Assembly (NCBI GenBank): GCA_947625815.1
Contig: CANQPU010000006.1
Location: 47,085 to 111,084, forward strand
Direction of reading: 5' to 3'
From: an uncultured Oscillospiraceae bacterium
GTDB taxonomy: Bacteria > Bacillota > Clostridia > Oscillospirales > Oscillospiraceae
Length of the DNA stretch: 64,000 bases
Part shown: one piece after another, positions 44,274 through 56,200 of the stretch
Layout: the number at the start of each line of letters is the position of its first letter
How positions within the stretch are numbered: position 1 is the stretch's first letter
The notes under the pieces: generated by a model
Seen by the model: the letters and a program-made list of their open reading frames with translations, nothing else
Told to the model about the DNA's origin: nothing
Databases searched by the model: none
Made by a program: the position numbers and the translations under genes

Positions 44274-47200
44274 TATTTGCGCTTATTGTGCTTTCCCTTG
44301 AGGCTCAGGAAGGCCATTTTATCGCTGGGAATCAGCAGCGTGACCGCAAATCCCACCGCGGAGACGATTATCAACCCGATCCAGAACCTCTGGTGGGTGA
44401 TGTCGCCGGTCTGGGGCGAGTCGTCGCGCTTGCTGTTTTCGAAGCTCGCCTTGACGCTGCCCTCGATGATCGTGCCGGAGGCGCCGGTGGATCTTGTGGT
44501 GTAGCCGTCCTGATTGGCCTCCTTCTCCAGGACCCTGTAGGTCACGCCCTCGGGCAGGCCCGTGGCATAGCGGCTCTCTCCGTGCTTCAGTGTGAACTGG
44601 CTCACGCCGTTAACGAAAAAGAGGTTCCCGTACCAGCCGTTCAACGTCCTGTCGCTGAGCTCCACGCCGAAGGTCCACTCCCGATTGCGGTCTCCCAGCG
44701 CGCCAGTGACGGTCTTTTCCACCACCAGCTCGTGGTCGCGCTCCTCGTCGCCCAGCTTGTTGATGAAGTGGGCGTAGTTGGAGCCGCTGAGCGTCCCGGA
44801 AGCGCCCTGGGAATTGGTGACGTAGCCGTCGGCGTTGGCCTCGGCCTCCGTCACGGTGTATTGGACGCCCTCGGGCAGGCCCGTGGCCGTGGCGGACTGG
44901 CCGTGCTTCAACGTGAAGTCCGCCGCGCCGTTTGTAAAGTACATGTCGCCGTACCAGCCGGTCAGGGGCCTATCCAGGGTGACGGTGAAGTGCCAAAGTC
45001 TCTCCGTGTCGCCCTTCTCGCCGGCGACGGTCTTGTCAACGGTGAGCTCCACCGTCTCGGACCCCGGAGGGGGAGGAGGCGGCGTGTTGCTCCGCACATT
45101 GACGAACCTGACCCAGGTCTGCGCTCCGTCCTTCGTCGCGCCCACAGCCGGGTCGTGCTCCTCGTCCACGCGGGTGGTGTAGGGGGCGATGTTGGCCTCC
45201 TCCTCCACGACCTCATAGCGCGTGCCTACGGGGAGCCCGCCGAGGCTCAGGTACTCGCCGTGTCTCAACGTGAAGCTGATGGTGCCCTCCACGGCGTCGA
45301 TGAACACCTCGGGGTCGCTGTCGCCGCCCACGAGCTTCCAGGTGATGGAGCCCCACGGGATGTCCTCCTCCGCCGGGGCGGTGAGGGCAACGGTGAAGTG
45401 CCACCGCTTCGTCCTGTCCCCGGCGTCGCCGTTCTCCACCACCTTCTCGATGATGAGGCCGGAGTCCACCGGGTTTTTGATCTCCGGGAGGGTCCAGGTG
45501 TTCGATCCGTCGGTGACGGAGCCGGTATTGGTGACCTCGTTCACCGCGTCGGAGGTGACGCGGGCGCGGATCCACACCATGCCGGTGGCGTTTGCCGCCC
45601 GGTCAGGGAGCGTCCAGGTGACGGTCCGCCCGCTGGCGGACACGGTGCAATCCCCGTACCCGTCGGGCTTGCCGGTGGGATAGGTCAGCTTGCCCTCGGC
45701 GTCGAACACCACGAACCCGGCATCCACGAACTCCAGGCCCGTGCCCAGCTGATCCGTCACGATCACGTCGGCGGGGATCGGGTCGTCGCCCTCGCGGGCG
45801 TCGTTCATCCAGCTGATGGTGTAGGTGATGATGTCGCCCACCTTCACCTTCGGGCCGGTCTCGCCGACCTGGACCTCCACGTCGTCGATGGCCGTCTCCT
45901 TCTTCTTGGGCTTCAGGGGGTTATCCACGATCTCCGTGTACGTGACATCGTTGCCCACCTTGACGCTGCCCTGGTTGAGGATCTGGTCGTCCTCGCCCTC
46001 GCCCTTTTTGGGCTCGGCCTTGTCGTTATACTCATACTTGTCGAAGGCTTTTTCGTTGACCTCCACAGTGAAACGGACCGTGCCCTCGTAACCGGCGGGC
46101 ACGCCGTCGGCGCCGTTCTCGTCAGTGCCCAGCGTCCATGTGATGGTATGCGCGCCGGGTTCGTATGTCACCGTGACAGGGATCCGCTGGCCGCCGATGG
46201 TCAGGGTGTCGGTGGCGGTCTTCGCTTCTGTCGGCTTGCCGGGTCCCTCAAAGTCGATGGTCAGGGACCTCCCGTTGTCATCCACAAGCCACGCGCTCCT
46301 GAAGTCCACGCCGGGATCCAGGCAGTCGGTGATCACGACCTTGGCTCTATCCGGCTGGTGGTTCCGCCAGGAGATGGCGTACTCCACCTCGTCGCCGGGC
46401 CTCACAATCATGCCCTGGCCGGGACGCGTCTCGGTCTTCTCGGTCTTGGGCGTGGGGTTCTCCACGATGTCGGTCTTGACGCTCCTGTTGCCGACGCGCA
46501 CCTCCGCCTGGTTATCCACCACGCCGGCCTTGACGGCCTTGGAGGTGACCTCGACCACCAGCGTCACCTTGTACGCGCCGGGCGCCACGTTCTTCAGCGT
46601 CCAGGTGACGGTGCGGGAATCCCGGTCGTAGCTGACGGTCACGGGCCAGTAGGGCTCGCCGTCCAGCGGAGTCACCTTCTCGGATCTGGCGGTCAGCTTG
46701 TCGCTGGTGTTCTCCGCCGTGACGCCGCCGTAGGACGCCGATACGAACTCCACGCCGGGATCCAGCTCGTCGCGGATGACGATGTCCACGGGCACGTCGC
46801 GGTCATTTCGGAAGCCGATCTCATACGTGATCTGGTCGCCGACCTTCACGGTGGGACCCACCTCGGTGTCGTCGGTGCCCTCCTTGGGCTTCATCTCGGG
46901 ATCCGGTGTCTCGCCGTTGATCTTCGTCTCGTCCTTGTCGGGCACGGGGTTCTCCACGGTGCTGGTGAAGATCTCGGGTCCGTTGCCCACCTGGACGCCG
47001 GCCCTGTTGAGGACCTGGTAGTCCTTATCAGCGTCTCCCGTGCCGGAATGTTCGTCAACCTTATAGTTCCAGGTCTTCTTGGCGTCCCGGTTGACCTTGA
47101 CGTTGAGCACGACCTCGCCGGTCTGGAGCGTGGGAACATCGTTGACGATCCAGATCACCATGTGGGACGTGGCGTCGTAGTACACGCCGTTCCCGATCTC

Positions 47201-50200
47201 AAGCTCCGCGTCATCTGTGTGATCATTGTTCAGGAGCTTCTCCCAGATCTCCGAGCCCACGGCCTCATAGGCCGCCTTGGCTGCCGCCAGGTCATAGGTC
47301 TTCCCGGCCAGGGTCGCGCTGACGAAGTCCACGCCGGGATCCAACGGGTCGCGGACGATCACCCGCGCCGTCACCTCGGTGTAGTTCTGATAGAAGATCT
47401 TGTATTGGATGGGATCGCCCACGCCCACCAGCTCCCGGTCGCCGGGAGTGACCTCGGTCTTGTCGGGCGTCAGGGGGTTCTTCTGCAGCTCAGTCACCAT
47501 ATCGCCGGAGGGGAAGGTGACGATCGCGCGGTTCTGCACCAGCTGGCCGCTGCCCGTCTCGATCCCGTCATCCTCGCGGTAATCCCAGTCGCCGGATCCG
47601 CTGCCGGGGAGATCCTTATCGGCGCCGTTATGGCTGCCAAACGTCCCGTCGGGCGGCAGGGCGCGGGCGGTGACCTTGACGGTCAGATCCACGTGGCCCA
47701 CGCGCACGGCGGCATCGCCGTAGAACGTCCAGACGACGGTGTGGGTAGTGGAATCGTATTCAATCTTGACCATGGGCTTGTTACCTACGCCCTCCACCTC
47801 GACCTTTTGCTCAGAGACGGCGGTGGCCGTGGGATCGGTCAGCGTCACGGTGACGTTCCTCCCGCTGGTGGTGAAGGTATAGCTGGCGCTGACAAAGTCC
47901 ACGCCGGGGTCCAGCGGGTCTGTGACCTTGAGGGACTTCAGCGTCTCGTCCTCGTCCCCGGTGACCTTTCCGGCATCCCAGGACACCTGGTAGGAGATGT
48001 CGTCGCCCACATCGACGCGCGCGCCGTCGCCGGGGGTCGTCTCCTTCTTCTCGGTCTTGGGGGTGGGGTTCTCGATCTCGGGGGTCTCCTGGGCGCTGTC
48101 GCCGTTGATCTTGACATACGCCTTGTTCCAGACCCTGCCGGCGTCGGAGGCGCCGCTCATGACCTTGACGCGGATGACGACCTCGCCCTTGGCGCCCGCG
48201 TTCTGCTTGCCCAGGTTCCAGGTGACGGTGCGGGTCGCGGCGTCGTAGGTGATCACGGGGACGTTATTCGGCGCTTCGGAAGTGCCAATATCTACTTTCT
48301 GACTGCTCTGGCCGGACGGGGCCTTGCCGTTTTCCCAGGCAGAGGTCAGCGTCGCGCTAGGCGCGCCTGACGTCAAATCACCCTGCACGAACTCCGCGCT
48401 GACGAACTCCAGGTTGGGCTCCAGCTTGTCGAAGACGGTGACCAGGGCCTCCTCGTCCTTGTAGTTCTCCCACGCGATCTTATAGGTGATGATGTCGTCC
48501 ACGAAGACCGTGGGCCCGGTCCAATCCACGGCCCCTTCGGGCTGCTGGACAATGACCGAACTGCCCTTGTGCTCTATCCCCGTCTCGGTCTTGGTGGGCA
48601 TACCGGCGTGGAGGCGCACCTGGGGGGTATGGCTGCCGTTGACGACGGCCTCGTTCAGAAGCTCGCCTCCGGCCTCCAGCACGTCCTCGGTGATCTTCAG
48701 GGTCACGTTGGCCTGACCGTCGCCCACGGGCTGGCCGGACAGCGTCCACTTGACGGTGCGGGTGGCGGGATCGTACTCGATGACGATCTCGTCCACCTCC
48801 TGCCCGTCCACCTTGACCTTCCGGCCTCCGACGGCGCGGTTCCCAACGGTTCCGGCCTCGAGGGTGACGCCGCCGAAGCTGGCGCTGACGAACTCCGCGC
48901 CCTTCTGCAGCTTGTCGGTGACGACTACCTGGGCGTTCTCCTTGTCGTTGTGCCAGGTGATGTTGAAGGGCACCTCCTCGCCCACGTGGGCGGTGTCCCG
49001 CACCTTACTGGCGTTCTCCTCATATTTCTCGCCCGGCTGCTTGTCGGGGATGTGGTTCTCCACCGTTCTGGTGAAGATCTCGGGCTCGTTGCCCACCTGG
49101 ACGGTGGCGCGGTCATAGACGTTGTGATCAAGGAGTTCCCCGTCACCGTCTTTCTTCACACTGCCGCCGCGATTGTCGGCGGTGGCCTGGCCGTTGCTGG
49201 AGCCTTCGGGAGTGGTGTACTCCCACCTGACGGCGGCGTCCTCGTTGACCGTGACGCTGAGCAGCACCTTACCGGCGCCCTGAGCGCTCACATTCTCGAT
49301 GACCCAGACCACCATGTGGGACTCCGCGTCATAGTAGACGCCCTGGGAGATCTCTACGGGATTATTATCAAAGCTCGGATCCTTGGGGTCCTGAATGTAC
49401 TTCTGCTGCTCTGCGGTGAGCTTATCCCAGTTGGCCGCAGCCTGGGCCTTCGTGACGGTGGCGCCTCCCAGCTGGGCGCTGAGGAAGTCCACGCCCACAT
49501 CCAGCGGGTCGCGGACGATCACGTCCGCCTGCTCGCCGGTGTAGTTTTGGTAGCTTATGGAATAATCTATCTGATCGCCCACGCCCACCAGCTGGCCGCT
49601 GCCGGGACTGACCTCCGTCTTGTCCGGAGTCAGGGGGTTCTCCACCAGATCGGTGGTCAGGAAGGCGTCGTTGTTGAACTTCACCGCGCCGCGGTTCTGG
49701 ACCAGCTGGCCCTCGGGCTCCAGGCCGTTGCCGTCGCGGTATTCCCAATCTTCGGCATCGCCCATGTCACCGGGAGCGGAAAGGTTCTTGCTCTCCTTGT
49801 CCTCGACGGCGCGGGAGGTGACCCGGACGGTCAGCTCCACATGGCCCTCGGGCACCACGGCGTCGCCGTAGAGCGTCCAGGTGACGGTGTGGGTAGCGGC
49901 GTCGTACTTGATCGTGACCATGGGCTGATTAGCGTGCTCCGCACCCGTAACCGTCTGCGTGGAGGTGGCGGTCTTCGTGGGATCGTTTAGGGTCACAGTG
50001 ACATCTTCCCCGCCGGTGGTAAAGGTATAGCTGGCGCTGACGAAGTCCACGCCGGGGTCCAGGGGATCCGTGACCACGATGGAGTTGAGCTCCCGCTCCT
50101 CCTTGGCTTTCCAGTCGATCTCATAGGAGACGGTATCGCCGACCTCGACCTCGGGATAGAGAGTCCTGTCGCCGTCGGAGCTCTGGGGCTCCACTTCCCC

Positions 50201-53200
50201 GCCGTTGATCGCCGTCTCGTCCTTATCCACCTCGGGGGTGGGGTTCACCAGGGTATGGGTGTCCTGCCAGGGGCCGCTGCCGACCTTGACGCGGGCGGTA
50301 TTTTCCACCTGGCCGGGGACGGCGGCGCTGGGCAGGACCTTCACCTTGACGGTGACCTTGCCGTTGGTCATAGCGGTCTGCTCGCCCAGGTTCCAGGTGA
50401 CGGTGCGGGTGTCCGGGTCATACTTGATGACGGGCAGAGAATCACTACCGACGGTTACTTTGTTTTCGCTTTCGTTCGTTCCCGAAAGCTCCGTGCTCGA
50501 TGCGCCCTTGTAATCGGAGGCTTCATGCGACGGAGCCCCGGACTTCTCCGCGTCATTCCACTTGGTATCCGCCGGGTTGAAGCTGGCGCTGACGAACTCC
50601 ACGTTGGGATCCAGCAGATCCTTGACGGTGACGGCGGCGGACTCGTTCTGGTAATTGCGCCAGGTGATCTCGTAGGTGATGGTATCGCCGGCGTAGACCA
50701 GGGGGCCGTCCTCGGTCTCGGGGTCGCCCTTGCGCGGCTCGGTCAGAGACTCGCCGGGCTTGGCTTCCAGCTTAGTATTTTCGGTATTCCCGCGCTCGAT
50801 CTCCGTCTCTTTCTTCTCGGGCTCGCCCACGGGGTTCCGGGTGGTGTTGGTGGTGTAGGCGTTGTCGGCGACGCGGACGGTGGCGCGGTTGCGCACCATG
50901 TAGTCGTCGTCAGGCTCCTCGGGCTTGTCGGCGACGCCGTCGCCGTCGTAATCCCACCACTTCTCGGCCTTGCCGTTGACCTTCACGGTGAGCTCCACGG
51001 AGCCGCTGGCGTCCTTGCCCTTCACACCCAAGTCCCAGATCACCACGTGGCCGCTGTCCACGGTGACGGGCTTTTTGGGATCGTCGTAGATCTCGGCAAG
51101 GTACTTGTTGGCTTCATCCCTGTCCTTAAAGTACCGGGCTCCGTCGGTTGCGCTGACATAGTCCACGCCCTCGTCCAGCTGGTCGATGATGACGATTCGG
51201 GCATCGGCGCTGGAGTCGTTGGTCCAGTCGATCTTATAGGTGATCTCGTCGCCCTCCAGCACGCCGGGGTAGGTGTTGGGATGCTCGGGGAGATCCGGCG
51301 TCACGTCCTCGCCGTTGATCTGCGTCTCGGTCTTATCCCTTTTGATGGTGTTGACGAAGTTGGCGGACTCCTCGTAGGTGCCGGTGTTGCCGTAGACGGA
51401 GTAGACGCCGGTGTAAGCGACGCTGCTGTTGAACTTATTTGTCGCCGGGTTCTGATTCTTCTGTTGGGGCTCATTCTCCACGGCGAAGTGGACGGTGGGG
51501 CTGGTGACGAAGCGGGCGAAATCTCTGAGGTAGCCGGAGCCCTCGCCATAATAATGCGCGTCACGGAGCGCGCCGTCCTTGAAGAAGTAGTGGCGCACCT
51601 GAACGTTGTCGATCTCCTCGTCGCAGCCGCCTTGTGCTAACGGTTTGCAGCTGGGATTGTCCAGGACGGTATGCGACCCGCCCTTGTTCAGGTTCGTACC
51701 GCTGTCCCAGAGCCAGAACACGGATGTCCCTTTCGGAACTCCAGCCGGCTGGTGGTGGTTGTCGCCCCCGGCGGTTTTGTCCGCCGTGGAGTATGCCTCC
51801 CAGACGACGGCGTTGGTGTTGAAGAAGGGCTCATAGTGGAGATAGTCCTTATTATTCTCGGTTCCATCCTGATTCAGCGCCCAGGTCAGGCCGTACTGGG
51901 TAATGTTATTTCTATATGTATCCGGCATATACTCTGCCCCTGACGGGTAAATATCCCCGTAGGTCGTCCCCTCGTGATAATACACCGGGATCGACTGTAC
52001 GCCGGGGCGGTAGGTGCTGACGGAGCCCACCTGCTGGTTGTGGCTGACCTCCTTGAGGGTATAGCCCTTCTCCATCTGCTCCTTGGTGAGCTTTTCCGTG
52101 ACGCGGTACACGGAGTTGGAGGGGATGCCGCTGAACAGCAGCCCGTAGCCGTTCTTCAGCGTGAACTCGCCGGTATATTGCGCGAAATTCTCGTTGTCGG
52201 TCGTTTTTCCCTCACCGAACATGGTACTGGTGAACAGATCCGGGCGGTCAGCCAAGGGGATGATCTGATCGTAGATGTCCGTCCCCGTCAGCTTCGTGTT
52301 TCCGTCCGCCTTGTAGCCGAAGTACACCGTCTTCGTCCAGTAGGCGCTGGCGGTGAGGTAGGGCGTGTCGAAGGACAGGGCGCTGGTCTCGTTTTGGACG
52401 TTCGGGTCGATGGTCATCAGCGCGAATCGGCTGAGGGTCTTGTCAAAATTCCCCTTGTACTTATCCATTTTAAATGCCGGGTCGTTGACCGGATCAGGAG
52501 CGCTCCCTTCGGCCTGCCATGTACCTGCATACTTGCTCAGGGACACCAGCCCAACGGTGGTGGCATAGAACGTGCCCACCTCGCCGAAGCTTCCCTCATA
52601 TGTGACATCTGCGCTGCCTACATTCGTGCCACTATCTTCTCCGTGCACTTCCGGGTTGTGGTAGACGCGGAAGCCTGTATCGGCCGCGCCGTCCACTTGT
52701 GTCTCGTTCTTGCCGATGAAGACATAGTACGGGCCGCTGGCGCCGTTGACAGTATCTGTGTCAGGATCATACGATTCGCCGGCTGCATGATTCTTCCCGC
52801 TGGAACTCGTGCACTTCTCGGCGTAAGTATAGTTGCCGTCGCCCTGGTCGACCAGGCGGCAGCCCTCCGAATCCACCAGGGCCTTCTGGCCGTCCTGGGT
52901 CTGGAGGAACAGCTGGGTATCCAGCTGCAGGTCGATGTAGTGGAACTGGCGCTGCCAGCTGCCGTTTTCGCCATCCTCGCCGCTGTACTTGACCACCACG
53001 GCGCTCTGCGGGCCGGTGATGCCGTTGATGAAGATCTGGTAGTCGAACTCGTCCCCGTTATTGATCAGATCGCTCGAATTCGGCTCTTCCACCAGCTTCG
53101 TCACCAGCAGGGTGGTATCCATGACGTAGAGACGCCCGTTGTTGCCCAGATAGGTGTTCACACGCACGTCGCTGCTGGTGGAGCCGGCGCTGATGGTGGG

Positions 53201-56200
53201 CATGTAATAGTTGTTGGCCGTGCGGGTCACGTTGTTCGCGTAGAAGCCCCAGGTCAGGCTCTGCCACTCCGCCTCCGTGTAGCGCTGATATCTGTAATAG
53301 TTTGTAATATTGTCATTGCTCACATAATCGCCGGTCTTCTCCTGGACAGCCTGGGCCAGGTCGCCGACGCGCAGCCCGCCGGGCTTGGCGCAGACAACCC
53401 ATTCGGCGCCCTCGGCGTTCAGGACATTGCTGTGCTGGGTATTCCAGTCATCGGCATAGTCCCCCGACGCTTTGCCTTTTGCGTCATCATAATTGGCCGT
53501 TTTAGGCACCCACTGGTTTTTGTCTTCGCTGTTCTTGTCGCAGCCCACGAAATAGCCGTTTTCGTCCAGGGGCCAGCCGATGTAGTCTTTGCCGCGGCTT
53601 TTATCCCCGGTATCGGTGGCGGACAGATACGGGTAGTCGGGATATGTCCCGCTCATGTCATGCCACACCAGCATATCGCCGTTGGCGATATGGGCGGACC
53701 CATAGGCCGAGCCGAACTCACTACCCTTCCGGGTGATGACGTACTGGGCGAATTCGGCTTTGTTGCCAGCCTCCAGATTATAGTACTCGATGGCAAGGAA
53801 GTAATAGCCGTCGGAGGAGAAAGGATCGCCACCCTCAGCATTCTTATTCACATCGGTCAGGAGGTCGGTTTTTACCAAAACGACGTCGCCCTCTTGGGGG
53901 GACTTGCCGCCCAGTTTTTCACTGATACTATCCACGCCGGTTATGCTGTCCAGCGTATCAAGCAGCCTGCCGCCGAAGTCAGCGGGGAGGGTACCATCCT
54001 CGGCGCTCTGGGCGATTGTCACCTTCTGCCACGCCCCGCTCTTATACTGATACGCCGCGCTGTACAGCGGCAAAGCCTTTTCAAACAAATAGTAGCGGTT
54101 GCCGTTGGCCGGGGAGAAGGAGGTCACCGGGTCGCCGTAGGTGTAGTCGGTGTTGGTGGTGGCATAGTCGCCGTAGCGGTTCAGGGGGTTATACCAGTTG
54201 GAGAAAAACTCCACGCTCCCCTGGGGGATGCCCCGGGCGGCTGCCGCCTCCGCCGTGGTGATCTTGTTTTTCAGGATATATTCCGCGTCGATGGCCCCGG
54301 CCATGTTGATGCGGTTGGAGGCCTCCAGCACCTCGTCGCTGACGCCCACGGTGTAGAACACGCGCAGGGGGAAGCTGGCCGATTCGGGGGAGCCGGCTTG
54401 GACAGTACTGGGATTGGCGGGGATGTTGGTCTCGTAGGTAAAGCCGCCGTCCGCGTTCTCGTTGATGGTGATTTTCCGCAGGGGCAGCATGTTCACCGGG
54501 ACGTTGACCCACAGGGCCTCGTCGTAGTTGGTGTCGGTTATGGTGTCGCCCAGGGAATCGCTGTAATCGCCGCTGTCCTCTACCCAGATGCGCAGGTCCG
54601 CCAGGGCGTAGACGCCGGCCTTTTGGTCCAAGTGGCTGCCGTTGCCGGACGGGTCATATGTAATGTTCCCGATGTAGTCCGATTCTTTCTGGTCTTTTGC
54701 GAGGTAGACGGGGTTCACGTGGAGCTTTTCGCGCTCTCCGGCGGACAGCGGTTCGCCATCAAAAGTGTCAAGCCGGTAGAACGTGTATACCGTCTGCTTT
54801 TCCTTGGTGAGGGCCGAATCGGGGTTATTGATCGTATTCAGCGTGGGCACGAACTGGGCGGCGGTAGTATAACCGACGCGGAAGACCCATCCGGCATTCC
54901 AAGCAGCTTGGGAGTCATTGCAATTCTCGGGGAGCTTGGGGATACCATTATCTTGACCGGCATATTCAACTCCGGAGATACCACTCTCCGAGGGGTCGCC
55001 GCGATACCAGCCCTGCGGCAGCGGATCCTTCCCGTGACCAGTACCCTCCTTGTAATGCTTCATGTACGCGTCGTTCCACTGATAATCGTACACGGCGGTC
55101 TTGACGATGCCGTAGTAGCACCCGAACAGGGACACGCCCTTGATGTCCTTCACTTCCATGTACTTGCCCATGGGGTCCATGAAGGTGACGGCGTTGCCCA
55201 CGCCCAGGTCGTTCATGCCGGACACGGGGACAAATACAGCCGACTGATAGACGTCCTTCACGATTTCTGCAAAAGCGCCGCTCAACGTGTCTCTCACGGT
55301 CTCCGCACTACTTTCAGTATTACTTTCAACAAAGAAATATTGCCTTGTGTAGTTCAGCTCAAGGTCTTTCATTGTGACGCCATTTTCATCCTCTGCCGGG
55401 AGGCGCGCATAATTGTAGACCATTTCCGGACGCTCCAGGCCATAGGGGTCGTTGCCTTTTTTGTCATACCCCCATTGAGACGCCAGTGCCTCTATATGGA
55501 AGGTACTGGAATCCCCATTGGGATCAATATAGAAATTCAGTTTTTCTCCGCCTTGGAAGTGGTCGTCTTTCTCGTTATATTTAATATTCCCCTTGTCGTC
55601 ATCGTCTGGGTATTGCTCCATTCCGCTTTTGTCTCTCCAAGCGTTAAAAGCTTTATAGAGCTCGCGCCTGTCTGTGTAGCCCTCAAGATCGCCAGTCCCC
55701 GCAAATCCAACGTCCGGGTTCAGAACGGAAGTCTTTGCGCCAAGGCCGACGGTATAGACGAAAACATCGTCCAAGTTCTTTCCATATGCGTTTGCGATCG
55801 CAGCCTTCCAATACGCAGCCTGAAGCACAGCGTTGAAATCGGCTTCGTAGGTCGAGTCCGCATAGGTACACGCTGTCGCAATCGGAGACTTTATACTCCA
55901 CCATTCATCGCTGCTGCCATTCACTTTAAGCTGAGTCTCGATGGCGGAATTTTTTCCGCTGGTCCTATCCATATATGCATTGTATGGACCACCATCATAA
56001 ACCGGGTCACTTCTATGGGAGTCATCGCCCGGTTCCCGTTCCGCGTCGGGGTCCCCTTCCTTGATCAGCACATGGTTTGTCGCGCCGTCGCCCTGAATGA
56101 CGATCACGGGAATACGGCTGACGTTCGTGCCGTCCGGCATGGTATAGGTCGTGTCCCCTCTCATAGCGGCGACAGCGCTCATAGCGGTGTAGATGCCGCC

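Noticed and set aside
44156..48370. Very long plus-strand open frame opposite the giant surface gene
   Set aside because: Repetitive, GC-biased shadow of the DUF11 repeats; no ribosome site, and the minus-strand protein has clear domains. The plus-strand frame at 51974-56500 is rejected for the same reason.
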